Of a stretch of DNA of 64,000 nt, positions 9,457 through 18,084 are shown piece after piece. The stretch covers positions 242,747-306,746 of the forward strand of contig NZ_JAGXFD010000002.1 of NCBI RefSeq assembly GCF_020148005.1, given 5' to 3'. Under the pieces are notes generated by a model. That model was given only the letters and a program-made list of their open reading frames with translations. It was not told the origin of the DNA and made no database searches. The translations under genes were made by a program, and so were the position numbers. Within the stretch, counting starts at the first letter, position 1. Every line of letters begins with the position of its first letter. The DNA comes from Modicisalibacter tunisiensis (lineage in GTDB: Bacteria > Pseudomonadota > Gammaproteobacteria > Pseudomonadales > Halomonadaceae).

Positions 9457-11295
9457 TCACTCTCGCGTCCGCGCCCGCTGATAGAGCGAGCCCTTCGGCG
9501 AGCCCGTCGGCGAGCCCGTCGATTCCGTCTCGTCGGCCGACGGTGCGGGCGACTCAGGCCGGTCGCTCTCGGCAGCGCTCGACCCGGAATCCGCACCGGC
9601 CGGGCTTTCCTTTCCGGCGTCGCCGGCCTCGTCGCCCTCACCACCGGCCACCGAGGACAGCGTCTCCAGCGGGGAGGTCACCAGGTTCTCGAGGGCTTCG
9701 CGGATCGCCTGCCCCACGACACTGCCGACATCCAGCTCGGGGTCGTCGAGCGGGATGGTGACCGGCACCTCGAAGCGGATCACGCCGTCATCGCCCTGCA
9801 GCAGGCCCACCAGCAGCCGGGCGGGCAGGTCGGGCGCCTCGCCGGGCACCGGCTCGCCCAGATCCAGCCGGTGCAAAACCACTTGAGTCTCGGCACGCAG
9901 CCGGCCGTCGCGAATCCGGTAGGCGGCATCCAGCGTGACCCGGCCCTGCTCGATTCGATAACCGCCGAAACGGCGAATGTAGGGGGCGAAGGTGGTCAGC
10001 GCCAGCTGCTCGACATGCAGCGTCATGTCGCCCTGCAGGGGGCGCTTCAGGGGCTGGAAGGTGCCCTCGATGCGTAAGGGAGACTCGCCGTCGACGCGCC
10101 CGTCGAGCGTCAGGGCGCCGTCGCCTTCACCGGCGCCCAGCCCCGTCCAGTCGCCATGCAGCGCCGCCAGCTTCAGTGACACCGGACGGGACAGATGACG
10201 ATCCTCCAGCGCCACCCGGCCGTCGCTGATGGCCAGCCGTGCCAGCGACCAGCGCAGTCCGCGCCTCTTTCCTTGCCCCTGTCCCGACCCGCCGCCGGGC
10301 GGCAGCCAGGCACCCAGATTGGTGGTCAGCGCCTCGTCGATGGTGACTTGCCACCAGGGGTGCGCCAGCCGGATGGCATCGATCGTCAGGCGCGAGGCCT
10401 CGCTGTCGAAGTGCACTCCCTCGACCGCGACGTGCGCGAAGCGCCCCAGCGGCGCCCCGTCGGGCGTGGTCGCCTGGATATCGGCCAGCGAGCCCTGCGC
10501 CGTCAGCGTGGTGCCGGACGACGACGCCGACCCGGCGCGCAGCCGGACGCGGCCACTCAGGGTGCCGTGCGGCACCTCGGCCCGGGTGAGATAGGCGACA
10601 TACCGGCTCACCACCGCCACCGGCAGGGCCTCGACCCGAAACGCCAGATCGGCCTGCCAGGGCGCGAAGCCCAGTGTGCCCTCGGCGGTGAACGGCCGGC
10701 CCGCCCAGTCCGCCTTGACGTCGAGCTTCATCGGCTCGGCGTCGCGCGAGTCATAGCCGGTGGCGGTCAGCGACGCCGAGGCGAGCGACAGGGTCACCGG
10801 ACGCGACGGCCGCCGGTTGACCCAGTCGAAGCGCCCCTGCTCGGCGGTGAGGCGATCGATGCGCAGCGGCGCCTTTTCACCGCCGCCGCCCCCGAACAGC
10901 TGCGCCAGGTTCCACGTGCCGTCTTCACGCCAGATCAGGCGCAGCCGCGGGGCGGTGAAATGCAGCTGCTCGACATGCCAGCCCGGGTGCCACAGCGACG
11001 ACCAGGCGAGCCGGGCATCGACCTCACGGCTGGCCAGCACCGGCGGCTGCCCGGCCTCGCCGGCGATGCGCAGCCCCTCGAGCCGCACCGTCGCCTGCCA
11101 GGGCGTGACCTCCACCTGCTTGACCGTCACCTCGCGCCCGGTCATGGCGGAGAGCGTGCCGGTCAGGCGCGTCGCCACGTAACGCGGCAGGGCCCATTGC
11201 CAGCCGATCACCAGCACGCCCGCCACCAGCAACAGCCCTGCCAGCCACCGCCCCTTGCGGTGGCCGCCTCTCGCCGCCTTGTTCCGTATCGCCAT
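9457..11295 (-). CDS. DUF748 / AsmA-like envelope protein
   Basis: 612 residues. A basic N-terminus and one membrane helix (about residues 17-36) precede a long region of alternating beta-type segments resembling AsmA/DUF748 proteins (for example TGREVTVKQVEVTPWQATVRLEGLRI and FGGYRIEQGRVTLDAAYRIRDGRL). The C-terminus (about residues 540-612) is low-complexity, rich in Ser, Glu, Gly and Pro, and probably disordered. Related AsmA-like proteins span the periplasm and help move phospholipids to the outer membrane; a similar job here is inference. It is divergent from the ynjBCD-type operon and separated from nfeD by 87 bp. Confidence 0.72.
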   Translation of the reverse strand: MAIRNKAARGGHRKGRWLAGLLLVAGVLVIGWQWALPRYVATRLTGTLSAMTGREVTVKQVEVTPWQATVRLEGLRIAGEAGQPPVLASREVDARLAWSSLWHPGWHVEQLHFTAPRLRLIWREDGTWNLAQLFGGGGGEKAPLRIDRLTAEQGRFDWVNRRPSRPVTLSLASASLTATGYDSRDAEPMKLDVKADWAGRPFTAEGTLGFAPWQADLAFRVEALPVAVVSRYVAYLTRAEVPHGTLSGRVRLRAGSASSSGTTLTAQGSLADIQATTPDGAPLGRFAHVAVEGVHFDSEASRLTIDAIRLAHPWWQVTIDEALTTNLGAWLPPGGGSGQGQGKRRGLRWSLARLAISDGRVALEDRHLSRPVSLKLAALHGDWTGLGAGEGDGALTLDGRVDGESPLRIEGTFQPLKRPLQGDMTLHVEQLALTTFAPYIRRFGGYRIEQGRVTLDAAYRIRDGRLRAETQVVLHRLDLGEPVPGEAPDLPARLLVGLLQGDDGVIRFEVPVTIPLDDPELDVGSVVGQAIREALENLVTSPLETLSSVAGGEGDEAGDAGKESPAGADSGSSAAESDRPESPAPSADETESTGSPTGSPKGSLYQRARTRE

Positions 11296-11478
11296 CGCGC
11301 CTCTCTCCTTCCGTGGCCCGTCCTGCCTTCAGGGTGGCAGCCGGGGCGACCCCCGACCACTGCCGCGCCGTTCCGACAACCCGGGCCCGCGGCTGGCCAG
11401 ACTGCATCTTTCCGGGCAGGCTGAGCGTACGTAAGGAAAGTCAGGCACCCCGCCCTTGATTCCCAGGAGCCCCTCGCG

Positions 11479-12699
11479 ATGCCCCGCTTGTCCCCGGCCG
11501 GCCTCAGGCCCCTTATGTCGCTCGTCCTGCTGCTCGTCGCCGGCGGCGCCCAGGCCTTCGCCCTCGACGACTGGTCGTCGGTGGAAGCCGAGGCCCGCGG
11601 CCAGACCGTGTACTTCGATGCCTGGGGCGGCGACCCGGACGTCAATGCCTACCTCGACTGGGTCGCCGAGGCGATGGCGGCGCGTCACGGCGTCGACGTC
11701 GTCCACGTCAAGCTGGCCGATACCGCCGAGGCCGTGTCACGGGTCCTCGCCGAGAAGGCCGCCGGCAACACCGATGACGGCGCCATCGACCTGATCTGGC
11801 TCAACGGCGAGAACTTCGCCGCCATGAAGAAAAACGGCCTGCTCTACGGCCCCTTCGCCCAGCGGCTGCCGCACTACGCGCTGACCGACCCCGCCGACCA
11901 CCCGGCGGTCCGCGAGGACTTCACCCTGCCCACCGAAGGCTACGAGTCGCCGTGGGGCAAGGCGCAGCTGACCTTCTATCACGACAGCGCCCGCGTCGCC
12001 TCGCCGCCGCGCAGCATTCCGGCCCTGCTCGACTGGGCCCGGGCGCATCCGGGGCGCTTCACCTACCCGCTGCCGCCCGACTTCCTGGGCTCGAGCTTTC
12101 TCAAGCAGGCGCTGCTGGCGCTGGTCGACGACCGCACGCCCCTCTACCACCCGGTCGCGGAGGCCGACTTCGACGCGGTCACCGCGCCGCTGTGGGACTA
12201 CCTCGACCGCCTGCATCCCTATCTCTGGCGCCGGGGGCGCACCTTTCCGGCCAGCGACGCCACCCTGCGCCGGCTCATGGGCGACGGCGAGCTGAGCCTG
12301 GCCTTCACCTTCACGCCCTCCGCCCCCGCCGTGGCCGTGGCCGCTCATCGCCTGCCGCCCACCACCCGCAGCTACGTGCTCGACGGCGGCACCCTGGGCA
12401 ACGTCCACTTCGTCGCCATCCCCTTCAACGCCGCCCACAAGGCCGGCGCGCTGGTGCTGGCCAACTTCCTGCTCTCGCCGCAGGCCCAGGCCCGCAAGCA
12501 GTCGCTCGACGGCTGGGGAGACGCCACGGTGCTGGCCATGGAGGCGCTGAGCCCCGATCAGCGCGCGGCCCTTGCCGACGATGCCGACAACCCCGCGCGT
12601 CTGCCGGCCGGCGCCCTGTCCCGGACGCTCGCCGAGCCGCATCCCAGCTGGACGCCGCGACTCGAGGCGGCCTGGCAGGCCCGCTACGGCGCCCGATGA
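11479..12699 (+). CDS. ynjB: ABC transporter substrate-binding protein, YnjB family
   Basis: 406 residues with a clear signal peptide (MPRLSPAGLRPLMSLVLLLVAGGAQA). The mature part resembles YnjB, a distant member of the iron/polyamine/thiamine solute-binding group: YFDAWGGDPDVNAYLDWVA, IDLIWLNGENF and GYESPWGKAQLTFYHDSARV are characteristic. It should capture a ligand in the periplasm for the YnjC/YnjD permease and ATPase encoded directly downstream; its stop overlaps the ynjC start. The substrate of this family is not established. A 183-bp divergent region upstream holds its promoter, which I cannot place precisely. Confidence 0.82.
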   Translation: MPRLSPAGLRPLMSLVLLLVAGGAQAFALDDWSSVEAEARGQTVYFDAWGGDPDVNAYLDWVAEAMAARHGVDVVHVKLADTAEAVSRVLAEKAAGNTDDGAIDLIWLNGENFAAMKKNGLLYGPFAQRLPHYALTDPADHPAVREDFTLPTEGYESPWGKAQLTFYHDSARVASPPRSIPALLDWARAHPGRFTYPLPPDFLGSSFLKQALLALVDDRTPLYHPVAEADFDAVTAPLWDYLDRLHPYLWRRGRTFPASDATLRRLMGDGELSLAFTFTPSAPAVAVAAHRLPPTTRSYVLDGGTLGNVHFVAIPFNAAHKAGALVLANFLLSPQAQARKQSLDGWGDATVLAMEALSPDQRAALADDADNPARLPAGALSRTLAEPHPSWTPRLEAAWQARYGAR

Positions 12700-14384
12700 G
12701 CGGCCACTTCGCCTGGACCCGGCTGGCCCGCTGGCTGACCGTCGGCCTGATCGGCCTGCCGGTCGTCGCCGGGCTGGCCGGCGTGATCGCACCGGCCTTC
12801 GGCTGGCTGCCGGCCCTCGGCGGTACCTCGCTGTCCCTGGCGCCCTGGCAGGCGCTCGCCCGGGTGCCCGGGCTGGCCGAGATGATCCGCCTGAGCGCGG
12901 TCACCGGGCTGGCCAGCACCCTGCTGTCGCTGGCCGGCGTGGTGCTGCTGCTCGGCGCCTGCCTGCAGACCCGGGTCATGGGGATGGTTCGCCGGCTGCT
13001 CTCGCCGCTGCTCGCGATACCGCATGCCGCCGCCGCCATCGGCCTGGCCTTCCTGCTCGCCCCGTCGGGGCTGGCCAGCCGGATGATGTCTCCCTGGCTC
13101 AGCGGCTGGCAGTACCCGCCGGACTACCTGTTTCCCCACGACCCCGGCGGGCTGGCGCTGATCCTCGGCCTGACGATCAAGGAGGTGCCCTTCCTGCTGC
13201 TGATGAGCCTGGCCGCCCTGCCGCAATGCCAGGCCGATGCGCGCCTGCGCGTCGCCCGCGGGCTCGGCTACCGTCCCGCAGCGGCCTTCTTCAAGGCCGT
13301 GCTGCCGGGGCTGTATCCGCTGCTGCGCCTGCCGATCTACGCGGTGATCGCCTTCGCCACCGCCACGGTGGATGTCGCGCTGATTCTCGGGCCGTCGACG
13401 CCGCCGCCGCTGTCGGTGATGGTGCTGCGCTGGTTCCACGACCCGGACCTGAGCCTGCGCTTCATGGCCTCCGCCGCTGCGCTGACCCAGCTCGGCGTGA
13501 CCCTGGCGGCGCTGGCCGTCTGGCGGTTGCTGGAAGCAGCCGTAATCCGTCTATGGCGTGGCTGGCCGGCCAACGGGCAACGTTCCGCCGCCGAAGGACT
13601 CACGCGGGCGCTGGGTACGGGGCTGCCGGGCATTGCGCTGGCGCTGATGGCCGGCAGCCTGGCCGGACTGATGCTGTGGTCGCTGGCGGGATACTGGCGC
13701 TTCCCGGCCGTCATTCCGCCGCTGACCCTGGACAACTGGCGTGACGCCGCCGGCGCCTGGGGAGCGCCGCTGACCCGGACCATCATCATCGGCGCGGCGG
13801 CCACGGCCGTGTCACTGACGCTGGTGCTGGGCACGCTGGAGGCCGAGGAGCGACGCGGCGGACGCTGGCAGACCGCGTTGATCTATCTGCCGCTGCTGGT
13901 GCCCCAGAGCGCCTTCCTGTTCGGCCTGGTGCAGTGGCAGGCCGCCCATGGCCCGCCGCCGGGGCTCGGGGCGGTGATTGCCGGGCACACGCTCTTCGTG
14001 CTGCCCTATGTCTATCTGGTGCTCGCGGAAAGCTACCGGCGGCTCGACCCGCGCTGGTCGCACCTGGCACGGAGCCTGGGCGCCTCGCCGGGGCGGGTGT
14101 TCCGGCGGGTGCGTCTGCCGCTGCTCGCCATGCCGCTGATGAGCGCCGCCGCCGTGGGCTTCGCGGTCAGCATCGGCCAGTACCTGCCCACGCTGCTGCT
14201 GGGCGCCGGGCGGGTGGCGACCATCACCACCGAGGCGGTGAGCCTGGCCAGCGGCGGCGACCGCCGCCTGACCGCCGTGCACGCCCTGCTGCAACTGCTG
14301 CTGCCGGCCGTCGGCTTCGCCCTGGCGCTGGGCCTGCCGCGTCTGCTGTTCCGCCATCGCACCGGCCTGATGAGCCACTCATGA
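12696..14384 (+). CDS. ynjC: ABC transporter permease, YnjC family (two fused permease halves)
   Basis: 562 residues, ATG overlapping the ynjB stop (ATGA). About twelve hydrophobic segments form two homologous BPD-type permease halves. EAA-type loops are visible in each half (DARLRVARGLGYRPAAAFFKAVLPG in the first, DPRWSHLARSLGASPGRVFRRVRLP in the second), which contact the ATPase. It forms the inner-membrane channel of the YnjBCD importer. Somewhat longer than E. coli YnjC, with the extra length spread through the first half. Confidence 0.82.
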   Translation: MSGHFAWTRLARWLTVGLIGLPVVAGLAGVIAPAFGWLPALGGTSLSLAPWQALARVPGLAEMIRLSAVTGLASTLLSLAGVVLLLGACLQTRVMGMVRRLLSPLLAIPHAAAAIGLAFLLAPSGLASRMMSPWLSGWQYPPDYLFPHDPGGLALILGLTIKEVPFLLLMSLAALPQCQADARLRVARGLGYRPAAAFFKAVLPGLYPLLRLPIYAVIAFATATVDVALILGPSTPPPLSVMVLRWFHDPDLSLRFMASAAALTQLGVTLAALAVWRLLEAAVIRLWRGWPANGQRSAAEGLTRALGTGLPGIALALMAGSLAGLMLWSLAGYWRFPAVIPPLTLDNWRDAAGAWGAPLTRTIIIGAAATAVSLTLVLGTLEAEERRGGRWQTALIYLPLLVPQSAFLFGLVQWQAAHGPPPGLGAVIAGHTLFVLPYVYLVLAESYRRLDPRWSHLARSLGASPGRVFRRVRLPLLAMPLMSAAAVGFAVSIGQYLPTLLLGAGRVATITTEAVSLASGGDRRLTAVHALLQLLLPAVGFALALGLPRLLFRHRTGLMSHS

Positions 14385-15040
14385 CCGATCTGACCGACAT
14401 CGCCCCCGCGCCGCTGCATCTCGAGCGGCTGACCATTCACCTGGCGAGGCGCACGCTGGTGACGCTCGACACCACCATCGCCCCCGGCGAGATCCTGACC
14501 GTGATGGGGCCCTCCGGCAGCGGCAAGTCGACCCTGCTGGCGGCCATCGCCGGCTTCCTCCCGGCGGCCTTCCGGCTGAGCGGCCATGTCCGGCTCGGCG
14601 AGACCCCGCTCGACGCCCTGCCGGCCGAGCGGCGCCGGGTCGGACTGCTGTTTCAGGACCCGCTGCTGTTTCCGCACCTCTCGGTCGGCGGCAACCTCGC
14701 CTTCGGCATGGCCCCCGGCGGCCGGCGCCGCGAGCGCCGTGCGCGTGTTGCCGAGGCGCTCGCCCGGGCCGGGCTGGCCGGTTACGCCGATCGCGACCCG
14801 GCCACCCTCTCGGGCGGCCAGAAGGCGCGGGTCGCGCTGCTGCGGGTGCTGCTCTCCGAGCCCCGGGCGATGCTGCTCGACGAGCCCTTCTCGAGTCTCG
14901 ATGTCGCGTTGCGCGACGAGCTGCGCCGGCGGGTCGTCGCCGAGATCGCCCGGCGCGGCCTGCCGGCCCTGCTGGTGACCCACGATCCCGCCGACGCCGA
15001 GGCGGCCGGCGGGCGGATCGTCACGCTGGGCGAGGCCTGA
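14381..15040 (+). CDS. ynjD: ABC transporter ATP-binding protein, YnjD family
   Basis: 219 residues. Walker A is GPSGSGKST, the signature is LSGGQKARVALLR, Walker B is AMLLDEPFSSLD and the switch His is in LLVTHDPADAE. The start overlaps the ynjC stop by four bases. It powers the YnjBC importer. Its TGA (15038-15040) directly abuts the stop codon of the convergent dehalogenase gene, so the two coding regions have no spacer between them. Confidence 0.87.
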   Translation: MTDLTDIAPAPLHLERLTIHLARRTLVTLDTTIAPGEILTVMGPSGSGKSTLLAAIAGFLPAAFRLSGHVRLGETPLDALPAERRRVGLLFQDPLLFPHLSVGGNLAFGMAPGGRRRERRARVAEALARAGLAGYADRDPATLSGGQKARVALLRVLLSEPRAMLLDEPFSSLDVALRDELRRRVVAEIARRGLPALLVTHDPADAEAAGGRIVTLGEA

Positions 15041-15709
15041 TCAGCCCAGGCGCTCGGCCAGCTCGTCGAGGGACGACACCGTCAGATCCGGCTCGCCGCC
15101 CCAGGTGTCGAACGGCGCCTCGGCACTGCGCCGCACCCAGGCGGCCCGCAGGCCGGCGTGCTTGGCGCCGATCACGTCGAAGGGATTGCACGACACCAGC
15201 CAGGTCTCGTGGGCCGGCGTCTCGAGCCGGTTGTGCAGAAAGGCGTAGACCGCCGGGTCGGGCTTGAAGCGCTTGACCTCCTCGACGCTGACGATGTCGT
15301 CGAACTGCCCGAGCACCCCGGCCTGATCGAGCAGCCCCTCGACCGCCCGGCGGCTGCCGTTGGAGAACGCTACCCGCTTGAGGTGCAGCTCGGCCATGCG
15401 CGACAGGGCCGGCGCCACGTCGTCGAAGGCCGGCAGCCGCCCGTAGACGCCCATCAGCCGCTCCTTGTCGGTCTCGCCGAGGCGTGTGCCCATCGCGCGA
15501 TCGACGAATTCCAGGGCGTCACGGGTGCATTGCGAGAAGTCGGCGAAGGCGCCCATCAGGCCCCGCCGGAAGGCATATTCGAGCTGCTTGTCGCGCCAGC
15601 GCCGCGAGAATTCCTCGGCGCTGTCGCCCAGGTGCTGGTGCAGGGACTCCACCACACCGTGGGTGTCGATCAGGGTGCCGTATACATCGAATGCCAGAAC
15701 TCGTTTCAT
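15041..15709 (-). CDS. Haloacid dehalogenase type II (HAD superfamily)
   Basis: 222 residues from ATG 15709. HAD motifs are clear: nucleophile Asp in AFDVYGTLID, the motif II Ser in AFSNGSRRAV, Lys in EVKRFKPDPAVY and the acidic motif in VSCNPFDVIGAKHAG (Asn/Pro/Phe/Asp, as in L-2-haloacid dehalogenases). These enzymes hydrolyse short 2-haloacids, although many genomic members have unknown physiological substrates. An alternative is a general phosphatase-like HAD, but the lack of DGT and the SNG motif favour the dehalogenase subgroup. It stands alone, stop-to-stop with ynjD. Confidence 0.78.
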   Translation of the reverse strand: MKRVLAFDVYGTLIDTHGVVESLHQHLGDSAEEFSRRWRDKQLEYAFRRGLMGAFADFSQCTRDALEFVDRAMGTRLGETDKERLMGVYGRLPAFDDVAPALSRMAELHLKRVAFSNGSRRAVEGLLDQAGVLGQFDDIVSVEEVKRFKPDPAVYAFLHNRLETPAHETWLVSCNPFDVIGAKHAGLRAAWVRRSAEAPFDTWGGEPDLTVSSLDELAERLG

Positions 15710-16029
15710 GCCGTGCTTCCTGTCACTGCGTTCGTGTCGCTTCAGACTGGTCGCTTTGTCGACCCTCGACAAGTGGCCGTTGGCAATCGCACTTGGCCTG
15801 GCAAGGGGCGCCGGGGACAGGTCGTAGAGGGGGTCCTACGCCATGGATGGCGTAGGTAGCGCCCATGGAGGGGTTTACAGCGCCCCCTCGTAGACCTGTC
15901 GACGGCTCTGCCCCTGGCGATCACCGTAACGGCGACAGTCCTGACAAGTGCCCCTTGGCATATGACAAGCAAGGGGTAAACGCCGCACAATAGCCCCTCC
16001 TGATCGACGACTGGAATGAGAGACCCGCG
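15710..16029. other. 320-bp intergenic region with palindromic element and flanking direct repeats
   Basis: No credible gene. It holds the nested palindrome annotated separately (15816-15900). An 18-bp direct repeat with two mismatches (GACAAGTGGCCGTTGGCA at 15768-15785 and GACAAGTGCCCCTTGGCA at 15943-15960) flanks that element. The promoters of the divergent dehalogenase and argC genes must lie here but are not obvious. Confidence 0.6.
15816..15900. repeat. Nested palindromic intergenic element (85 bp)
   Basis: GACAGGTCGTAGAGGGGG at the left pairs, with a few mismatches, with CCCCCTCGTAGACCTGTC at the right. Inside lies a perfect 10-bp stem with a 2-nt centre (15835-15856, CCTACGCCAT / ATGGCGTAGG) plus a second smaller hairpin (GCGCCCATGG... 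to 15882). The form suggests an interspersed extragenic element or a structured RNA. Only one copy is visible in this window. Confidence 0.65.
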
Positions 16030-16980
16030 ATGGCGTTCAACGTGTATGTGGATGGGCAGGAAGGGACCACCGGCCTGCGCCTGCTCGACTATCTCGAGGC
16101 GCGCGACGATATCGAGCTGCTGCGCATCGACAGCGATCGGCGCAAGGATACCGCCGAGCGTGCCCGACTGCTCAACGCCGCCGACGTGGCCTTCCTGTGC
16201 CTGCCGGACGAGGCCTCGCGCCAGGCGGTCGAGCTGCTCGACAATCCCGATACCTGCCTGATCGATGCCAGCACCGCCTTTCGAACCGCCGAGGGCTGGA
16301 CCTATGGCCTGCCCGAACTGGTTCCCGGCCAGCGCGAGGCCATCCGGCGCAGCAAGCGCATCGCCAACCCCGGCTGCCATGCCAGTGCCTTCATCCTGCT
16401 GGTGCGCCCGCTGATCGAGGCCGGCCTGCTGCCCGCCGACTACCCGCTGTCGGCCTTCTCGCTGACCGGCTACAGCGGCGGCGGCAAGAAGCTGATCGCC
16501 GAATACGAGGCCGCGGAACCCGGCCGCCATGCGGCCCCGCACCCCTATGCCATGACCCTGGCCCACAAGCACCTGCCGGAGATGCGCCTGCACGGCGGCC
16601 TCGCCCAGGCACCGGTCTTCACGCCCGTGGTGGGCCCCTTCCTCAAGGGGCTGGCGGTCACCGTGCCGCTGCATGTCGACCGCCTGGCCGCGGGCGCCGA
16701 CGGTGCCGCGATCCACGACGCCTATACCCGCCACTATGCGGGCGAGCCCTTCGTCAACGTCATGCCCCTGGCCGACGAGGCCAGTCTCGACCACGGCTTC
16801 TTCGAGGTGCAGGGCGCCAACGACACCAACCGGGTCGACCTGTTCATCTACGGCGGCGAGGAACGCCTGGCGCTGGTCGCGCGGCTGGACAACCTGGGCA
16901 AGGGTGCGGCGGGCGCCGCGGTGCAGTGCATGAACATCCACCTCGGCCTGGACGAGGATACCGGCCTGACCGTCGGTTGA
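16030..16980 (+). CDS. argC: N-acetyl-gamma-glutamyl-phosphate reductase (type 2 AGPR)
   Basis: 316 residues, the length of the short (type 2) ArgC family. [15 protein letters not shown] forms the NADP-binding start and the catalytic Cys is in [18 protein letters not shown] supplies the conserved His region. It reduces N-acetylglutamyl phosphate to the semialdehyde in arginine biosynthesis. Stands alone with no other arg gene beside it; AATGAGAGACC upstream gives a weak ribosome site for ATG 16030. The protein begins [12 protein letters not shown], as in relatives, supporting this start. Confidence 0.9.
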   Translation: MAFNVYVDGQEGTTGLRLLDYLEARDDIELLRIDSDRRKDTAERARLLNAADVAFLCLPDEASRQAVELLDNPDTCLIDASTAFRTAEGWTYGLPELVPGQREAIRRSKRIANPGCHASAFILLVRPLIEAGLLPADYPLSAFSLTGYSGGGKKLIAEYEAAEPGRHAAPHPYAMTLAHKHLPEMRLHGGLAQAPVFTPVVGPFLKGLAVTVPLHVDRLAAGADGAAIHDAYTRHYAGEPFVNVMPLADEASLDHGFFEVQGANDTNRVDLFIYGGEERLALVARLDNLGKGAAGAAVQCMNIHLGLDEDTGLTVG

Positions 16981-17002
16981 CGCGGCGACCGCTGCCCGAA
17001 AC

Positions 17003-17036
17003 GACGCTGCCCACCCCGGCCGGGGTGGGCAGCGTC
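17003..17036. terminator. Strong bidirectional hairpin between argC and eutC
   Basis: A perfect 34-bp palindrome (GACGCTGCCCACCCCGG and its exact complement) lies in the 78-bp gap between the converging genes. In RNA it would give a stem of about 15 bp with a 4-nt loop. No T run follows on either side. Confidence 0.7.
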
Positions 17037-17058
17037 ACGCTCCACCGGCAACACCGGG

Positions 17059-18018
17059 TCAGTCGGCCAGACGCTGCAGGGCGAAGGCGGCGATCGCGGT
17101 ATCCTGAACCCCCGTGCCGGTCAGGTCGCAGACGGTGATGCTGGCATCCGAGACCCGCAGGCGCTGGTTCTCGGCGATCACCTGGCCCAGCTCGTAGACC
17201 TTGAACGGCGCGCTGGCCTCCGTTTCGCCGGCCTTGACGAAGGCCTTGAGCTCGCCGTTGGTCCGGCTCTGCGCGCGGGTGTCGCAGACGAAGGCGTCGG
17301 CACGGATCATCACTTCCTCGTCGAGTTCGCGCTTTTCCGGGCTGTCGGAGCCCATCGCCGTGACATGCACCCCCTCGGGCAGGTCCTGGGCGGTAAGGAT
17401 CGGCTCCCGGGCGGGCGTGGTGGTGATGATGATGTCGGCCTGCGCACAGGCGTCCCTGACCGAGTCGTGGACGTTGACGCTCAGCCCCTGCGCGCGCATG
17501 CGCTCGGCATAGGCCTCGGCGGACTCGCGGTGCCGCGCCCAGACATCGACGGTATCGATGTCACGGACCAGCTGCAGCGCCCGCACCTGCAGCTCGGCCT
17601 GTTCGCCGGCGCCCAGCACGGCGACCCGGCGGCTGGCCTCGCGCGACAGGTGCTTGGCGGCGATCGCGCCGGCCAGTGCGGTGCGCAGGGCGGTCAGGTA
17701 GCCCTCGTCGAAGAGCACCGCATCCACCAGCCCGGTCCTGGCGGAAAACACCATCATCAGCCCGTTGAGGCTCGGCAGGCCGATCTTGGGATTGTCGAAG
17801 AAGCCGGGGCTGACCTTGATGGCGAAGCGCTCGGCACCACGGATGTGCGCCGTCTTGACGTCCACCTCGCCGTTGGCCTCCTCGATCGCCATCGACAGGA
17901 TCGGCGGCTGCACCACCTCGCCGCGCCCCAGGGCGGCGAAGCCGGCCTCCACGGCCGCCAGGGCCTCCCGGTCGAGCCTGACCGCGGCCTCGATGTCATC
18001 GCGCTGATAGAGCTCCAT
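17059..18018 (-). CDS. eutC: EutC, ornithine cyclodeaminase/mu-crystallin-type protein of hydroxyectoine use
   Basis: 319 residues with a GGAGGAG ribosome site before ATG 18018. The Rossmann signature is VAVLGAGEQAELQVRALQLV and the family's MMVFSARTGLVDAVLFDEGYLTALRTALAGAIAAK segment is visible in part. Members include ornithine cyclodeaminase and imine reductases. Directly following eutB downstream of the doe genes, it fits EutC, which works with EutA and EutB to convert the hydroxylated diaminobutyrate product of hydroxyectoine hydrolysis toward aspartate. The exact reaction is from published pathway models, not visible in sequence. Last gene of the minus-strand block; a hairpin follows. 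Confidence 0.78.
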   Translation of the reverse strand: MELYQRDDIEAAVRLDREALAAVEAGFAALGRGEVVQPPILSMAIEEANGEVDVKTAHIRGAERFAIKVSPGFFDNPKIGLPSLNGLMMVFSARTGLVDAVLFDEGYLTALRTALAGAIAAKHLSREASRRVAVLGAGEQAELQVRALQLVRDIDTVDVWARHRESAEAYAERMRAQGLSVNVHDSVRDACAQADIIITTTPAREPILTAQDLPEGVHVTAMGSDSPEKRELDEEVMIRADAFVCDTRAQSRTNGELKAFVKAGETEASAPFKVYELGQVIAENQRLRVSDASITVCDLTGTGVQDTAIAAFALQRLAD

Positions 18019-18084
18019 GGCACTCCTCCTCCATTGATGGTTGGCACGCTGGCTTGAAGCCTGCCCCGCAAAAGGCCAGCATCG

